A stretch of DNA of 64,000 nt from Bacteroidales bacterium M8. Lineage in GTDB: Bacteria > Bacteroidota > Bacteroidia > Bacteroidales > Muribaculaceae. Positions 1 through 8,045 of this stretch are shown here, one piece after another. The position numbers and the translations under genes are program-made. The DNA lies in the NCBI GenBank assembly GCA_001689495.1, contig LUJS01000047.1:1-64000 (forward strand), in the 5' to 3' direction. A model generated the notes under the pieces. That model did not search any database and had not been told where the DNA came from. It worked only from the letters and a program-made list of their open reading frames with translations. The stretch's first letter is position 1, and each line of letters starts with the position of its first letter.

Positions 1-23
1 TTCGAATGTCCTTTTCATAAACA

Positions 24-67
24 AACTGCACTCCAAAAGTTTTTTGTCTAACTTTTGGGGTGCAGTT
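24..67. terminator. Strong hairpin, probable bidirectional terminator
   Basis: Two 18-base arms (24-41 and 50-67) pair with a single G-T mismatch around an 8-base loop. T-rich bases flank the stem. It probably ends a transcript entering from the left, but that gene is outside the window. Confidence 0.6.
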
Positions 68-72
68 CATTT

Positions 73-84
73 TGACACAGCCTC
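73..84. repeat. Left copy of 12-base inverted repeat flanking the lipoprotein gene
   Basis: TGACACAGCCTC here is matched perfectly in inverted orientation by GAGGCTGTGTCA at 1001-1012. A related direct copy (TTTTGACACATCCCC) lies near 1087-1101. Together they frame the lipoprotein gene. They could be halves of a long-range terminator stem or ends of a small repeated cassette; the sequence alone does not decide. Confidence 0.5.
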
Positions 85-145
85 TTTTGTTCGTTAAGGC
101 AATATTCAGATGTATAATCCGTTATTTTATGTAAATTACATCACA

Positions 146-979
146 ATGAAAAACTTAATATTTATTCTCCTGATTCCATTGTTACTTTCGTCATGTTCTA
201 ACGATGACGAGCCGGTGCCCGATGTTTATTCGCAAGTTGCAGAAATATCCAATGGCGAATCTTCGCGAAATATTTACTACGATGATTATGGTCGTGTTAC
301 TGAATATGTCGTTACTTTTCGTGATGAAACCGTAAAATCAACCTACACCTATATTTCCGATGATTTAATCAAAATCTACACGGAAAACATACTACACGGT
401 TTCTTGATTGGAGAAGATGCCGTAACCGAATATGAAGATGAACTTCATCTGGAAAATGGACGCGCTAAATACTGTGATGGTATATACAGCACAAACAAAT
501 TTGGTGAAGGCATATTATTTCAGAAGAAATATAAACACGAATTTACATATACATCAGACAATCACCTAAATGTCATAAAGAATACCGAATGGAATAAAAA
601 AGGGGATTCATGGGCTTACGATAGACCTTGGTCTTGGGAGAACTACTATATATGGGAGAATAACAATCTTATTTCTGTTGAGGATTGTAACGGCAAGCAA
701 ACGCCACAATATATCTATAACTACTCCTATTCTTCAATATCCGGCGTTCAGAATATTTTGGCTGTTCATTATGGTAGATTTCAATATTTCCCATTACAAC
801 TAAAAGGATATTTCGGTAGCCAGCCTCAAAATCTAATAATAGGGATAGAGAATATTAGCCCCGATACTCCAACTACAAAGACTTCATACGAGTACAACAT
901 CCAAGACAATAAAATCACCGACTACACAGAAACCAGAGGAGGTAACACAACCAATTACTCTGTAAGATGGGTTGAGTAA
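146..979 (+). CDS. Hypothetical lipoprotein
   Basis: Predicted 277-residue secreted lipoprotein. An in-frame ATG lies 36 bases further upstream (110), but the ATG at 146 starts a clean signal peptide (MKNLIFILLIPLLLSSC), with the lipobox LLSSC followed by acidic residues (SNDDEP). The mature part is rich in Tyr, Asn and Asp, with repeated strand-like patterns such as YYDDYGRVTEY. This resembles Bacteroidales surface lipoproteins with RHS-like strand repeats, but I cannot name a family. It stands alone, framed by inverted repeats and hairpins on both sides, so it may be a small movable cassette. No function is proposed. Confidence 0.75.
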   Translation: MKNLIFILLIPLLLSSCSNDDEPVPDVYSQVAEISNGESSRNIYYDDYGRVTEYVVTFRDETVKSTYTYISDDLIKIYTENILHGFLIGEDAVTEYEDELHLENGRAKYCDGIYSTNKFGEGILFQKKYKHEFTYTSDNHLNVIKNTEWNKKGDSWAYDRPWSWENYYIWENNNLISVEDCNGKQTPQYIYNYSYSSISGVQNILAVHYGRFQYFPLQLKGYFGSQPQNLIIGIENISPDTPTTKTSYEYNIQDNKITDYTETRGGNTTNYSVRWVE

Positions 980-1000
980 ATCCCTGTCTTTTCCGCATAG

Positions 1001-1012
1001 GAGGCTGTGTCA
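1001..1012. repeat. Right copy of 12-base inverted repeat
   Basis: GAGGCTGTGTCA is the exact reverse complement of bases 73-84 and lies 22 bases after the lipoprotein stop codon. See the left copy. Confidence 0.5.
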
Positions 1013-1038
1013 ATTCGGTTTTACGCCTCCATGTTTTC

Positions 1039-1074
1039 CACTGTAGGGGCTGGGCATGCCCAGCCCCTACAGTG
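1039..1074. repeat. Perfect 36-base palindrome
   Basis: Bases 1039-1056 are exactly reverse complementary to 1057-1074 with no loop, and the arms carry GGGGCTGGGCA/TGCCCAGCCCC. It lies between the convergent lipoprotein and outer-membrane receptor genes. It could act as a terminator for either, or be a dispersed palindromic repeat of the REP type. It is far longer than a usual protein-binding palindrome. Confidence 0.65.
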
Positions 1075-1110
1075 TTGTCGACATGCTATTTTGACACATC
1101 CCCTTGTTTT

Positions 1111-3204
1111 TCAGAATCTGTCAAGCTCGCTGTTGCCTGCTCCCTTGCCCTTGTAGCGGTCTTTGGTGACATTGAACGTATATTGCAACGTCAGCATAAA
1201 GGCGCGGTTGGTGACATGACCCGCCTTGAATAGCGTCACATCCTTATTATAGAAGGTGAAGTTTCTGACATTTCGGTTGAATATGTCGTTGGCCTCGAGC
1301 GTGATGCTGAAACTGTTCTTGAAAAAAGCCTTGTAGAACTTGGCGTTGACGAACGATGTCGAGGTCACCTTGGCATTCTCGCCGTTGCCGGCGCTCATCC
1401 ATTGCAGGTCTACATTTAGCCACACGTCGGCGGGGAGATGTATGGCATTCTGCCACTGGACGAGCCCTATGGGATTGTCGAGTCTCTTGCGCCTTCCGTC
1501 ATGGTCGATGGTCAGCCACTGCTTGATGATGCCGACATTCACCTTGGGCTGCCAGATGCCCAGCCTGAACTGACCGCCCACAAACGCCTCAAGCTGACTG
1601 ATTTTCGGGAAATTGGTCTTGGTGATCAGCTTTATCTCGCCGTCGTCGCCATAAGGCATGGTGGTGTTGAGTATGGGGTCTTTCTTGTATGAATATGAAA
1701 GCTGGCCGAAGAAATGGCTCCATGCTCCCGTCAGCTGGACGTTGTGAATCTTCTCGGGGCGCAGATAGGGATTGCCGCCCTCGAACGTGAATCGGTTGAC
1801 ATAGTCGATCGTGCCGTCGAGCGCATTGTAGGAAGGGCGTTGGGTCCTGTGGGTATAGCTGAGAGCAAGCTGCACGTCATGCAATACGGTAGACACGGAG
1901 AGCGAGGGGAAGAGATTGTCGTAGGTGCGACTCATGTCGTCGCGGCGCTGTCCGTTTTCGAGATAACTGAATGTGACGTGCTCATATCTCAGCCCGGCTG
2001 CGACATTCCATATGCCGAAACGCTGTCCCAACTGAACGAAACCGGCGATGTTGTTCTCGTCGACACGCGAGTCAGCCCCCGTCAGCAACGAGGCATCCGT
2101 CATGTAATCCGTCGCGAAGCGCGAGGATGTATATTCCTCTCCGAACTCAATGCCCCCTTTCCATACGGGGTGGCTGAATACCAGTTTTTCGGCAAACAGG
2201 CGGCTGCGGCCAATGGTGGACGAGGTGACGCGGGCGTCGTCAAAATTCTCGCTCGACTCTCTGTTGGTCAGGTCGGCCCTCTTCTTGCGCCACATATAGT
2301 CCAAGTTGAAGTCTATGCCGAGTTTGCCCATCAGGCCGTTGTAATAAAGATTTGCGTGGTGTCGCGGCAACGTCTTGCCATGCTCGCGGATGCCGACAGA
2401 GAGTTCATCGTAGGGCATTCCGTCGGCCAGAATGAGGCTGAAACCGTTGTGGCGGCTATCGGTTTTCTTGAATCCGTTGGTATAGTACGCACCTATCGAG
2501 TGGCGCTGATTGAACAGATACGAGAATCCGGCCTTGCCATAGAAATCGTGTATCACGGCATGGCCGTCCTGCTGCAGTATCTGATTCCAGAGGACAGTCG
2601 AGCGCGTGAGCATGTCTATCGTACTTGCATCCTCGTGCTTGCCACCCATATATCCGAAGTTGCCGAACACCTCGAGTCCGCCGGTGCGGTACTTGAGGTT
2701 GAGCTGCTCGGTGGTGCGGCCATATTTCTGCACGGCACCCTGAGCGCGTACAAGCCCGCTGAGGCCATCGCCTTGCGGAACCTTGAGGGTGATGTTGATG
2801 ACGGCCTTGACCGACGCGCTGTATTTAGCACCGGGATTGGTCATCACCTCGACATTGCGGATGTTGGCCGAGCTTATCTGCGCGAGTTCGGACGTGTCCT
2901 GAATCAGCCTGCCGTTGACATAGATGGCGGGGGTGCCTTTGCCGAACACCTCGAAGTTGCCATCGGCACCAAGCACCATAGGCACCTGCGTCAACACATC
3001 GTTGGCCGTACCCGCGTGCTCGAGCTGCGTGCCCGCCACACGGGTCAGCAGAGCATCGCCCTTGAGCGAGGTAACGCGAGGATTAGCCTTGACCACGACT
3101 TCGCCGAGCGTGTAGGTGACACTGTCGACGGACGTGTCATTGGTCTGCGAGAGGGCCGGGAAAACGGTGATGGCGGCGAGAAAAAGAGTAATTGGATTCT
3201 TCAT
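1111..3204 (-). CDS. TonB-dependent-receptor-like outer membrane beta-barrel protein
   Basis: 697 residues. A signal peptide ends near ALSQ (about residue 20). A plug-like region follows (about 30-140; TLGEVVVKANP, PAIYVNGRLI, NVEVMTNPGAKY), then a long barrel of alternating strands ending in an aromatic-rich terminus. This fits the OMP_b-brl_3 / TonB-receptor-like family of Bacteroidota. It lacks the N-terminal carboxypeptidase-regulatory-like domain and has no SusD partner, so it is not a typical glycan SusC. The substrate is unknown. It is monocistronic, with a TAACTTTG -7 element at 3260-3267 on the minus strand. Confidence 0.85.
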   Translation of the reverse strand: MKNPITLFLAAITVFPALSQTNDTSVDSVTYTLGEVVVKANPRVTSLKGDALLTRVAGTQLEHAGTANDVLTQVPMVLGADGNFEVFGKGTPAIYVNGRLIQDTSELAQISSANIRNVEVMTNPGAKYSASVKAVINITLKVPQGDGLSGLVRAQGAVQKYGRTTEQLNLKYRTGGLEVFGNFGYMGGKHEDASTIDMLTRSTVLWNQILQQDGHAVIHDFYGKAGFSYLFNQRHSIGAYYTNGFKKTDSRHNGFSLILADGMPYDELSVGIREHGKTLPRHHANLYYNGLMGKLGIDFNLDYMWRKKRADLTNRESSENFDDARVTSSTIGRSRLFAEKLVFSHPVWKGGIEFGEEYTSSRFATDYMTDASLLTGADSRVDENNIAGFVQLGQRFGIWNVAAGLRYEHVTFSYLENGQRRDDMSRTYDNLFPSLSVSTVLHDVQLALSYTHRTQRPSYNALDGTIDYVNRFTFEGGNPYLRPEKIHNVQLTGAWSHFFGQLSYSYKKDPILNTTMPYGDDGEIKLITKTNFPKISQLEAFVGGQFRLGIWQPKVNVGIIKQWLTIDHDGRRKRLDNPIGLVQWQNAIHLPADVWLNVDLQWMSAGNGENAKVTSTSFVNAKFYKAFFKNSFSITLEANDIFNRNVRNFTFYNKDVTLFKAGHVTNRAFMLTLQYTFNVTKDRYKGKGAGNSELDRF

Positions 3205-3259
3205 TTCGATACGTTTTTTATGTCTGACTTTGATGCGGAATACGTCGATTCCGACAGTG

Positions 3260-3267
3260 CAAAGTTA
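3260..3267 (-). promoter_or_regulatory. -7 promoter element for the receptor-like gene
   Basis: On the minus strand this reads TAACTTTG, matching the Bacteroidota TAnnTTTG consensus, 56 bases before the start codon at 3204. No clear -33 TTTG is seen at the expected distance. Confidence 0.45.
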
Positions 3268-3387
3268 GGGCCAAAAAACGTCACGAACCCACTAAACAGC
3301 CATATAAATTGTCTAAACAAGCGGCATATAAACCACTGATTATCAACATCAATCCATCTAAAAAGTCTAAAAGGAGGCCCCGTAGAC

Positions 3388-5040
3388 CTAAATGGCCTCG
3401 ACACCCGCGACAATATCGCCGTTTTCGGGCGCCCCGAGCTTCTTTCTGATGACCGACTTGCGGGTATAGATGGTGGCAGACGACTGTTCGGTCAGGACGC
3501 CGATCTCCTTGGTCGAGAATCCCGCCTTGAGCAATACGATTATCTGCTGTTCCTTGTCGTTGAATGTCCCGGGATACTTAGCGATCAGCCTTGCGTGAAA
3601 GTCGCCGTAGAGGTTGTCGATCATACTGTAGAACTCGGGCCAGTCGACGAGAGTCTCAATCGAATCGCCGTCGTTGCCCACGGCAGATATTTTCTTCAGG
3701 GCATCGCGGCTCTGTGGGGTCGGAGTGCCTGCGAAGGTCTTGAATATGCCGAGCTGGCGCAGCAATGCCGCCTTGAGCTTGTCACTGTCCGACGAGGCGA
3801 TTTTCCCCTCATCGGCCTTTTCAATATCCCTTATCATCCTCTCGAGCGTCTCGGCCCGCTCTTCGGCCTCGACCATGCGCTGTTTGCGTCGGCTGAGCAA
3901 GAAATAGACGACCGTACCGCCCATTGCCAGCAACAGGGATATGACCGAAACCAGCAACCAGAGGCGCTGGCGCTGCAGTTTAAGCTCGTAGTTGTCGTCA
4001 TTGAGTTCGATGACCGACTCCATCGCCGTCTGACGGTCGAACCGTACGAGCTGGTAGTTGCGGTGAATGTTTTTCGTGACCTTGTGCATGAGCTCGGTCG
4101 GAAAGCGTCCGGTCTCCCTGTATTGCAATGCAGCCTTGAGCATGGCAATGGATGCATAGACCTCGAACACGTTTTGCGTCGCATCGTGGTTGATGCTGTC
4201 AAGAAATGACTTCGCATTGGCCGTGTTGCCGGCATTGGCGTTGAACTGAGCCAGCGAAAGGAGCCGTTCAACCCTATTGATGTCGGCTCCGCTTCGGACA
4301 AGACTGTCAGTGACAGAGATGGCCTTGGAGGATTGCCCCGCGCCGTCGAGAATCTCGGCATATTCCTGAAAGAAAACCTGAGCGGTCTCCCGACCGACTT
4401 TACCGGGGACTCCGGCACGAATCACGCTGTCGAGCAGGGCCACTGCATCGGCGTTGTTGCCCTGCATGTATCGGGAGGCAGCCTTGGCGGTTGCGAACTT
4501 GAGGGTCTGCTCGGGCAGATTGGTATTGTTCAAAAGCCAGTCGGCACATTCATACGCCTTTTCATAATCCCCGCCGTTGATTGACAACTCGAGCAGGTGG
4601 ATGTTGGTGTCCCAGAGCAATCCGCGATTCCTGATTACCGGTATCATCCCTTCGAGCCGCTCGAGCGCCGAGCGCGAATCACCTTTTATGAAGTCATAGC
4701 CAGACAGCAGTTGGGTAGCCATCACCCACCGGGCCGTGTCGCCCGCCGTGATGAAATAATCGGCTGCGTCTTCGAGCAAAGTGTCTGTGATGAGCGAACG
4801 GCCTACACGGACATTGGTCAAGGCCCTCGTGAGTATATAGCGGGCTTTTAGCGAGTCGGCATCGAGGTCATTGTAATCAATGTCGCGCAGGATGGCGTAT
4901 GCGCTGTCCGGCCTCGACGCAGACAGACGTTCGGCGGCATCCAGCCTCGCCGACGGCGAAGTGCCGCAGGCCGACGTGCACGTCACGGCAAGCATGACGG
5001 CGATAAGTATCAGGATATTATGCAGATGATGATTTCTCAC
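3388..5040 (-). CDS. Membrane-anchored TPR regulator with C-terminal HTH
   Basis: About 550 residues. I prefer the GTG at 5040, which gives a compact signal sequence with a lipobox (TCTSAC). An in-frame TTG at 5070 overlaps the upstream stop and would add ten residues. The order is: TPR-like helical repeats (about 40-340), one membrane segment (LWLLVSVISLLLAMGG...), a charged coiled coil (KQRMVEAEERAETLERM), and a LuxR-like helix-turn-helix near the C-terminus (DKEQQIIVLLKAGFSTKEIG...ATIYTRKSVIRKKLG). The layout implies a periplasmic sensor joined directly to a cytoplasmic DNA-binding domain, as known for Bacteroidota TPR/HTH regulators. It follows the HAD phosphatase gene closely and is probably co-transcribed. 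The signal sensed and the targets are unknown. Confidence 0.8.
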   Translation of the reverse strand: MRNHHLHNILILIAVMLAVTCTSACGTSPSARLDAAERLSASRPDSAYAILRDIDYNDLDADSLKARYILTRALTNVRVGRSLITDTLLEDAADYFITAGDTARWVMATQLLSGYDFIKGDSRSALERLEGMIPVIRNRGLLWDTNIHLLELSINGGDYEKAYECADWLLNNTNLPEQTLKFATAKAASRYMQGNNADAVALLDSVIRAGVPGKVGRETAQVFFQEYAEILDGAGQSSKAISVTDSLVRSGADINRVERLLSLAQFNANAGNTANAKSFLDSINHDATQNVFEVYASIAMLKAALQYRETGRFPTELMHKVTKNIHRNYQLVRFDRQTAMESVIELNDDNYELKLQRQRLWLLVSVISLLLAMGGTVVYFLLSRRKQRMVEAEERAETLERMIRDIEKADEGKIASSDSDKLKAALLRQLGIFKTFAGTPTPQSRDALKKISAVGNDGDSIETLVDWPEFYSMIDNLYGDFHARLIAKYPGTFNDKEQQIIVLLKAGFSTKEIGVLTEQSSATIYTRKSVIRKKLGAPENGDIVAGVEAI

Positions 5041-5066
5041 GGCGAATAATGGCAATAGATTGGAAA

Positions 5067-5903
5067 TCAACCTCGTTCAAACTGTTCGAGCATGTCTTTG
5101 GCGACGGAGTCGGCAGTGTTGGGGCCTATGATGCGGTTGGCAACGGCCTTGACCTCTGGACGGGCGTTGTCAACGGCCACCGACTCGTCGGCCACGGCAA
5201 ACATGGTCAGGTCGTTGAGGTTGTCGCCATAGACAACGACGCGGTCTGCTCCGGTCATCTCCTTGAGCTCCATGACAGCATCGGCCTTGGAGACGCCCGA
5301 GTCAAACACCTCTATATATGAGATGGCGGGGTTGAATATATCCTGATAGGCCGACACCGAGAGTTGCTTGGATTCCCGCAGCTGCTTGGCCAAGGCGTCG
5401 ATGCGAGGGGTCTCCCCTATCCCGAGCAACAGTATGGCGCCGAGAAATGCCGTGTCATAGCCCTCGGTCATGTCCAAGACAAACTTTTTCAGCGGCAGTC
5501 CGCGTCGCTCCTGATAGAACGAGTCTTCGTGCTTGGTCATCTTGGCGCAGTGGCGCACCGTGAGCATTCCGTCACGACCCAACGCATAGACAAACGGATT
5601 GACCCCGGCGTCGACAAAGGCATTGACCGTGCGATATGTCACACCCGGGGCGAAGAAACGGGAATCGACATAGCGCGATGTCTCGAAATCCCACATCGAG
5701 GCCCCCGTCATGACAATGGCCGGGACCTTGATCCCGGTCCCTGACAACAGCGGCACCACGGTGGCCGGGGTGCGGGCAGTGGCGACGGAAATGAGCGCGC
5801 CCTGACGGATGAGATCCGTAACCAACCGTGCGCTCACGGCGCTGACACGGCTGTCGCTGCCAAGCAGCGTGCCGTCAAGATCGGTGACAAATAGTGTCTT
5901 CAT
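5067..5903 (-). CDS. HAD-superfamily phosphatase (Cof type)
   Basis: 278 residues, the usual length for the Cof/YbjI-type HAD IIB family. Motif I is FVTDLDGTLLG (Asp8 nucleophile, Asp10 acid/base), a motif II-like SVATAR follows, and motif IV is VVYGDNLNDLTMF near residue 225. The middle of the protein is the mobile cap domain. These enzymes act on small phosphorylated metabolites in the cytoplasm; the substrate cannot be read from sequence. The stop lies just before the TPR/HTH regulator, suggesting one operon. The -7 element TAACTTTG (5908-5915) ends only a few bases before the ATG, so the mRNA may be nearly leaderless. Confidence 0.88.
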   Translation of the reverse strand: MKTLFVTDLDGTLLGSDSRVSAVSARLVTDLIRQGALISVATARTPATVVPLLSGTGIKVPAIVMTGASMWDFETSRYVDSRFFAPGVTYRTVNAFVDAGVNPFVYALGRDGMLTVRHCAKMTKHEDSFYQERRGLPLKKFVLDMTEGYDTAFLGAILLLGIGETPRIDALAKQLRESKQLSVSAYQDIFNPAISYIEVFDSGVSKADAVMELKEMTGADRVVVYGDNLNDLTMFAVADESVAVDNARPEVKAVANRIIGPNTADSVAKDMLEQFERG

Positions 5904-5907
5904 GGCA

Positions 5908-5915
5908 CAAAGTTA
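5908..5915 (-). promoter_or_regulatory. -7 promoter element, HAD phosphatase gene
   Basis: The minus strand reads TAACTTTG, matching TAnnTTTG, and ends four bases before the ATG at 5903. The predicted transcript start falls at or near the ATG. Confidence 0.5.
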
Positions 5916-5948
5916 GGAAATATCCTCCTATTATTCCCCATTTATGAC

Positions 5949-5956
5949 TAACTTTG
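5949..5956 (+). promoter_or_regulatory. -7 promoter element, small lipoprotein gene
   Basis: TAACTTTG on the plus strand lies 19 bases before the ATG at 5976. It is divergent from the equally good element at 5908-5915, giving two back-to-back promoters about 33 bases apart. Confidence 0.5.
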
Positions 5957-5975
5957 CCTGAAAATCATAAAGATC

Positions 5976-6473
5976 ATGCACATCAACAACATCATGCCCG
6001 CGGCAGTGGCCGCGACAATCGCCCTCGCGTCGTGCGGAGGCGGCAAATCGGCCGAGACCTCGACCGAAGAGACACTGACCGCCACAGAGGCCGTGGCAGA
6101 ACCCGCCGAGACCACTCCTGACCCGTCCAAGGAGATGGAGGCAATCGCCAACGACATATACACGAACGTCATCTTCGGAGATGGCGAACAGGAGCTACTC
6201 GAGGCCTACTGCACCCCCGAACTCCTGAAAAAGTTGAGGGATGCATACGACTTTGACGGCGATGGATATGCCGTGTGGCTGTTCCGCACCGGCGCGCAGG
6301 ACGGCGACGGCGAGTCGAAGGTAATGTCAATGACTCCCGGCGAGGAGAACAGCCTGAGGGTGGACTACCTCGACATGGGTCTGGAGGGATCGACCGTACT
6401 GGTGTTTGTCAGGGACGGCGAGACGTGGAAGATAGACAACCTCACCGACCCTGACGGCAAGCCGTTGCTCTAA
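5976..6473 (+). CDS. Small hypothetical lipoprotein
   Basis: 165 residues. An N-terminal signal carries the lipobox ALASC followed by GGGK. The start may be the ATG at 5976 or the one five codons later (MPAAVAATIALASC). An acidic Thr/Glu-rich linker follows, then a compact domain with Asp/Gly-rich turns ending VFVRDGETWKIDNLTDPDGKPLL. The ending resembles DUF3828-like or NTF2-fold periplasmic lipoproteins; the family call is tentative. The last codons overlap the convergent anti-sigma-like gene by four bases. Confidence 0.7.
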   Translation: MHINNIMPAAVAATIALASCGGGKSAETSTEETLTATEAVAEPAETTPDPSKEMEAIANDIYTNVIFGDGEQELLEAYCTPELLKKLRDAYDFDGDGYAVWLFRTGAQDGDGESKVMSMTPGEENSLRVDYLDMGLEGSTVLVFVRDGETWKIDNLTDPDGKPLL

Positions 6474-6856
6474 ACCCTGCGGCGCATCAAGGCAAGAGAT
6501 ATGTCATAGGCATTGACCGCCGACACCACTGACGCACCGCCGGCCAGACACCACAGCAACACCCTCGCCACGTCGGCCGCGGGGAGCGTCAATATGTCCG
6601 TGTGCGGCATCTCGACCGACGCAATCGCCGTGAGGAACCACGGGATGGCGAGTGTAAAGGCCACTCCGACCACGAATCCGACCAGAGCGGCAACCAACGC
6701 CGCCCTGCGGTTGAGTCGGCACACCACGATATTTTGCCGCCTGACCGTCTCGACCGCATCGAGGCACTTGTCGAGGCGCGACAAGAAGGCCTTGTCGTCG
6801 GTCACGGCGGGGGTAAGCCCCGCAAACATATCTATCAGTTCATCGTCATTCATCAC
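6470..6856 (-). CDS. Putative anti-sigma factor / small membrane protein
   Basis: 128 residues, beginning two bases after the sigma factor stop. A soluble acidic N-terminus of about 50 residues (MMNDDELIDMFAGLTPAV) is followed by two hydrophobic segments (ALVAALVGFVVGVAFTLAIP and VLLWCLAGGASVVSAVNA). Position and topology match anti-sigma factors encoded directly after ECF sigma genes, with the cytoplasmic N-terminus holding the sigma factor at the membrane. No named anti-sigma domain is recognisable, so the role is inferred from context. Confidence 0.65.
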   Translation of the reverse strand: MMNDDELIDMFAGLTPAVTDDKAFLSRLDKCLDAVETVRRQNIVVCRLNRRAALVAALVGFVVGVAFTLAIPWFLTAIASVEMPHTDILTLPAADVARVLLWCLAGGASVVSAVNAYDISLALMRRRV

Positions 6857-6858
6857 AC

Positions 6859-7335
6859 TTACTTTTTTAGAATTTCTCGCAGCCTCACCCTCCCGCGGGT
6901 CAGATGCTGCCTGACCGCATCGGGCGACATGCCGGTAATGGCGGCAATCTCGTCGGTCTTGTATCCGTCCATATAATGTAACAGCATCGAGGTACGCTCC
7001 CTGTCGGGCAACCGGTCGAGCGCAGCATACAGTTCCTGATACTCAAAAGCCGCGTCTGCCCTACGGTCCGAGGCTATCCCGACAGCCTTATCGACCGTCT
7101 CGTTCTCGCGCGCCGAGCGCATGGAGCTGACAAACGTGTTGTAAGCAATCCGATATATCCACGGCCTGAACTTGGACACATCCCCGAGAGTGTCAATGGC
7201 CAGAAAAGCCTTGACATAGGCCTCCTGAGCTATGTCGTCGGCACCGACGGCGTCACCACGACAGAGGACTACCAAGAAGCGCCTGAGCGCCCCCTGAGTA
7301 GCCTCAACCTGATTTATGAACGCCTCTCGCGTCAC
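6859..7335 (-). CDS. ECF RNA polymerase sigma factor
   Basis: 158 residues, typical ECF length. Region 2 covers about residues 25-80 (DDIAQEAYVKAFLAIDTL...FRPWIYRIAYNTF) and region 4 about 105-155 (LPDRERTSMLLHYMDGYKTDEI...DAVRQHLTRGRVRLREIL). It directs RNA polymerase to a small regulon. It lies three bases after the DUF6249 membrane protein gene and two before the putative anti-sigma gene, so all three probably form one operon. Regulated genes are not evident in the window. Confidence 0.92.
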   Translation of the reverse strand: MTREAFINQVEATQGALRRFLVVLCRGDAVGADDIAQEAYVKAFLAIDTLGDVSKFRPWIYRIAYNTFVSSMRSARENETVDKAVGIASDRRADAAFEYQELYAALDRLPDRERTSMLLHYMDGYKTDEIAAITGMSPDAVRQHLTRGRVRLREILKK

Positions 7336-7338
7336 TTC

Positions 7339-7752
7339 TTAAAACTGCTTTTTCGTTACAAAATACGTGATGAGATAGCTGACGCCAATGGCAACGGAGA
7401 CAGCGCCGAGAACCATGAAAATGCCTGCCGGATCTGTCATTCCGCCACAGTTAAGACATATGACGACACACACGACCGTCAACGCCAATCCGACCAGCGT
7501 GAAGATGCAACCGCGCAACAGGCGCAGATTGAGCAGTTCGGCGGGAGTCCTGTTCGGTTTTGCAAGTGTCTCGACCAGACGGTCAATGTCCATGCCGTTA
7601 TAGGTCTTGATGGCCTCGATGAGCACGTCGGCGCGGCGGTTGTCGTTGTTTATCCACCTGCGGCATATCAGCCACACAATCGTGACGGGAAGGATGCAAC
7701 AGATGCATATCGGCAAGAAGACGGTGATCATAATGTCTTGAATATACTCCAT
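7339..7752 (-). CDS. DUF6249-type small membrane protein
   Basis: 137 residues. There is an N-terminal membrane segment (about 8-28), a soluble Arg/Asp-rich stretch (RRADVLIEAIKTYNGMDIDRLVETLAKPN), and two C-terminal membrane segments (about 83-103 and 110-130). The pattern matches DUF6249, often encoded next to ECF sigma genes in Bacteroidota. Function is unknown. As first gene of the sigma operon it may take part in envelope-stress sensing (inference). Confidence 0.75.
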   Translation of the reverse strand: MEYIQDIMITVFLPICICCILPVTIVWLICRRWINNDNRRADVLIEAIKTYNGMDIDRLVETLAKPNRTPAELLNLRLLRGCIFTLVGLALTVVCVVICLNCGGMTDPAGIFMVLGAVSVAIGVSYLITYFVTKKQF

Positions 7753-8004
7753 AATAATATCGTTTTTTTATGTTTATATTTCAGTTGTTTTCCGAGACAT
7801 CTCGACTATAAGACGCACCCGCGCCACAAAATGTGACACGGAACAGAGAAAAAATGTTTTTTCAAGGAATTTGGGGCGCAAATCCACGATCCATATACTG
7901 TAATCACCTCTATTCTTAACACGTATTAGGCCTCGGATAGTAGAGATCTTGAATTTTGTGATATTTTAGCTTCTCAACTATGTGCTGATTTACAGATTTT
8001 TTTG

Positions 8005-8012
8005 TAATTTTG
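8005..8012 (+). promoter_or_regulatory. -7 promoter element of polysaccharide locus 1
   Basis: TAATTTTG matches TAnnTTTG and faces the locus. The surroundings (TTGTAnTTTTGCnC, then 12 bases to GTATCTCT) are almost the same as the locus 2 element at 49089-49096. That shared layout supports both as real promoters. No clear -33 TTTG is present. Confidence 0.65.
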
Positions 8013-8024
8013 CACCCAAAATAT

Positions 8025-8045
8025 GTATCTCTATGATAGAGATAC
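8025..8045. promoter_or_regulatory. Dyad related to the locus 2 inversion sites
   Basis: Perfect 9-base arms GTATCTCTA and TAGAGATAC around TGA, which can also be read as GTATCTCT-ATGAT-AGAGATAC. The locus 2 sites share the half-sites around a different 5-base core (TATAT). The form, inverted half-sites around a short asymmetric core, is that of a tyrosine recombinase crossover site. No inverted partner with a matching core was found in this intergenic region, so this copy may be fixed in the ON position or may bind a regulator. Confidence 0.55.

Noticed and set aside
1714..3339. Long open frame (541 codons) on the plus strand
   Set aside because: It lies opposite the outer-membrane receptor gene and has no domain, signal or start context; GC-rich codon third positions create such mirrors.
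7934..7953. Possible left partner of the locus 1 dyad (TAGTAGAGATCTTG)
   Set aside because: Only seven bases match, the left half-site is absent and the 5-base core differs, so it would not support recombination.
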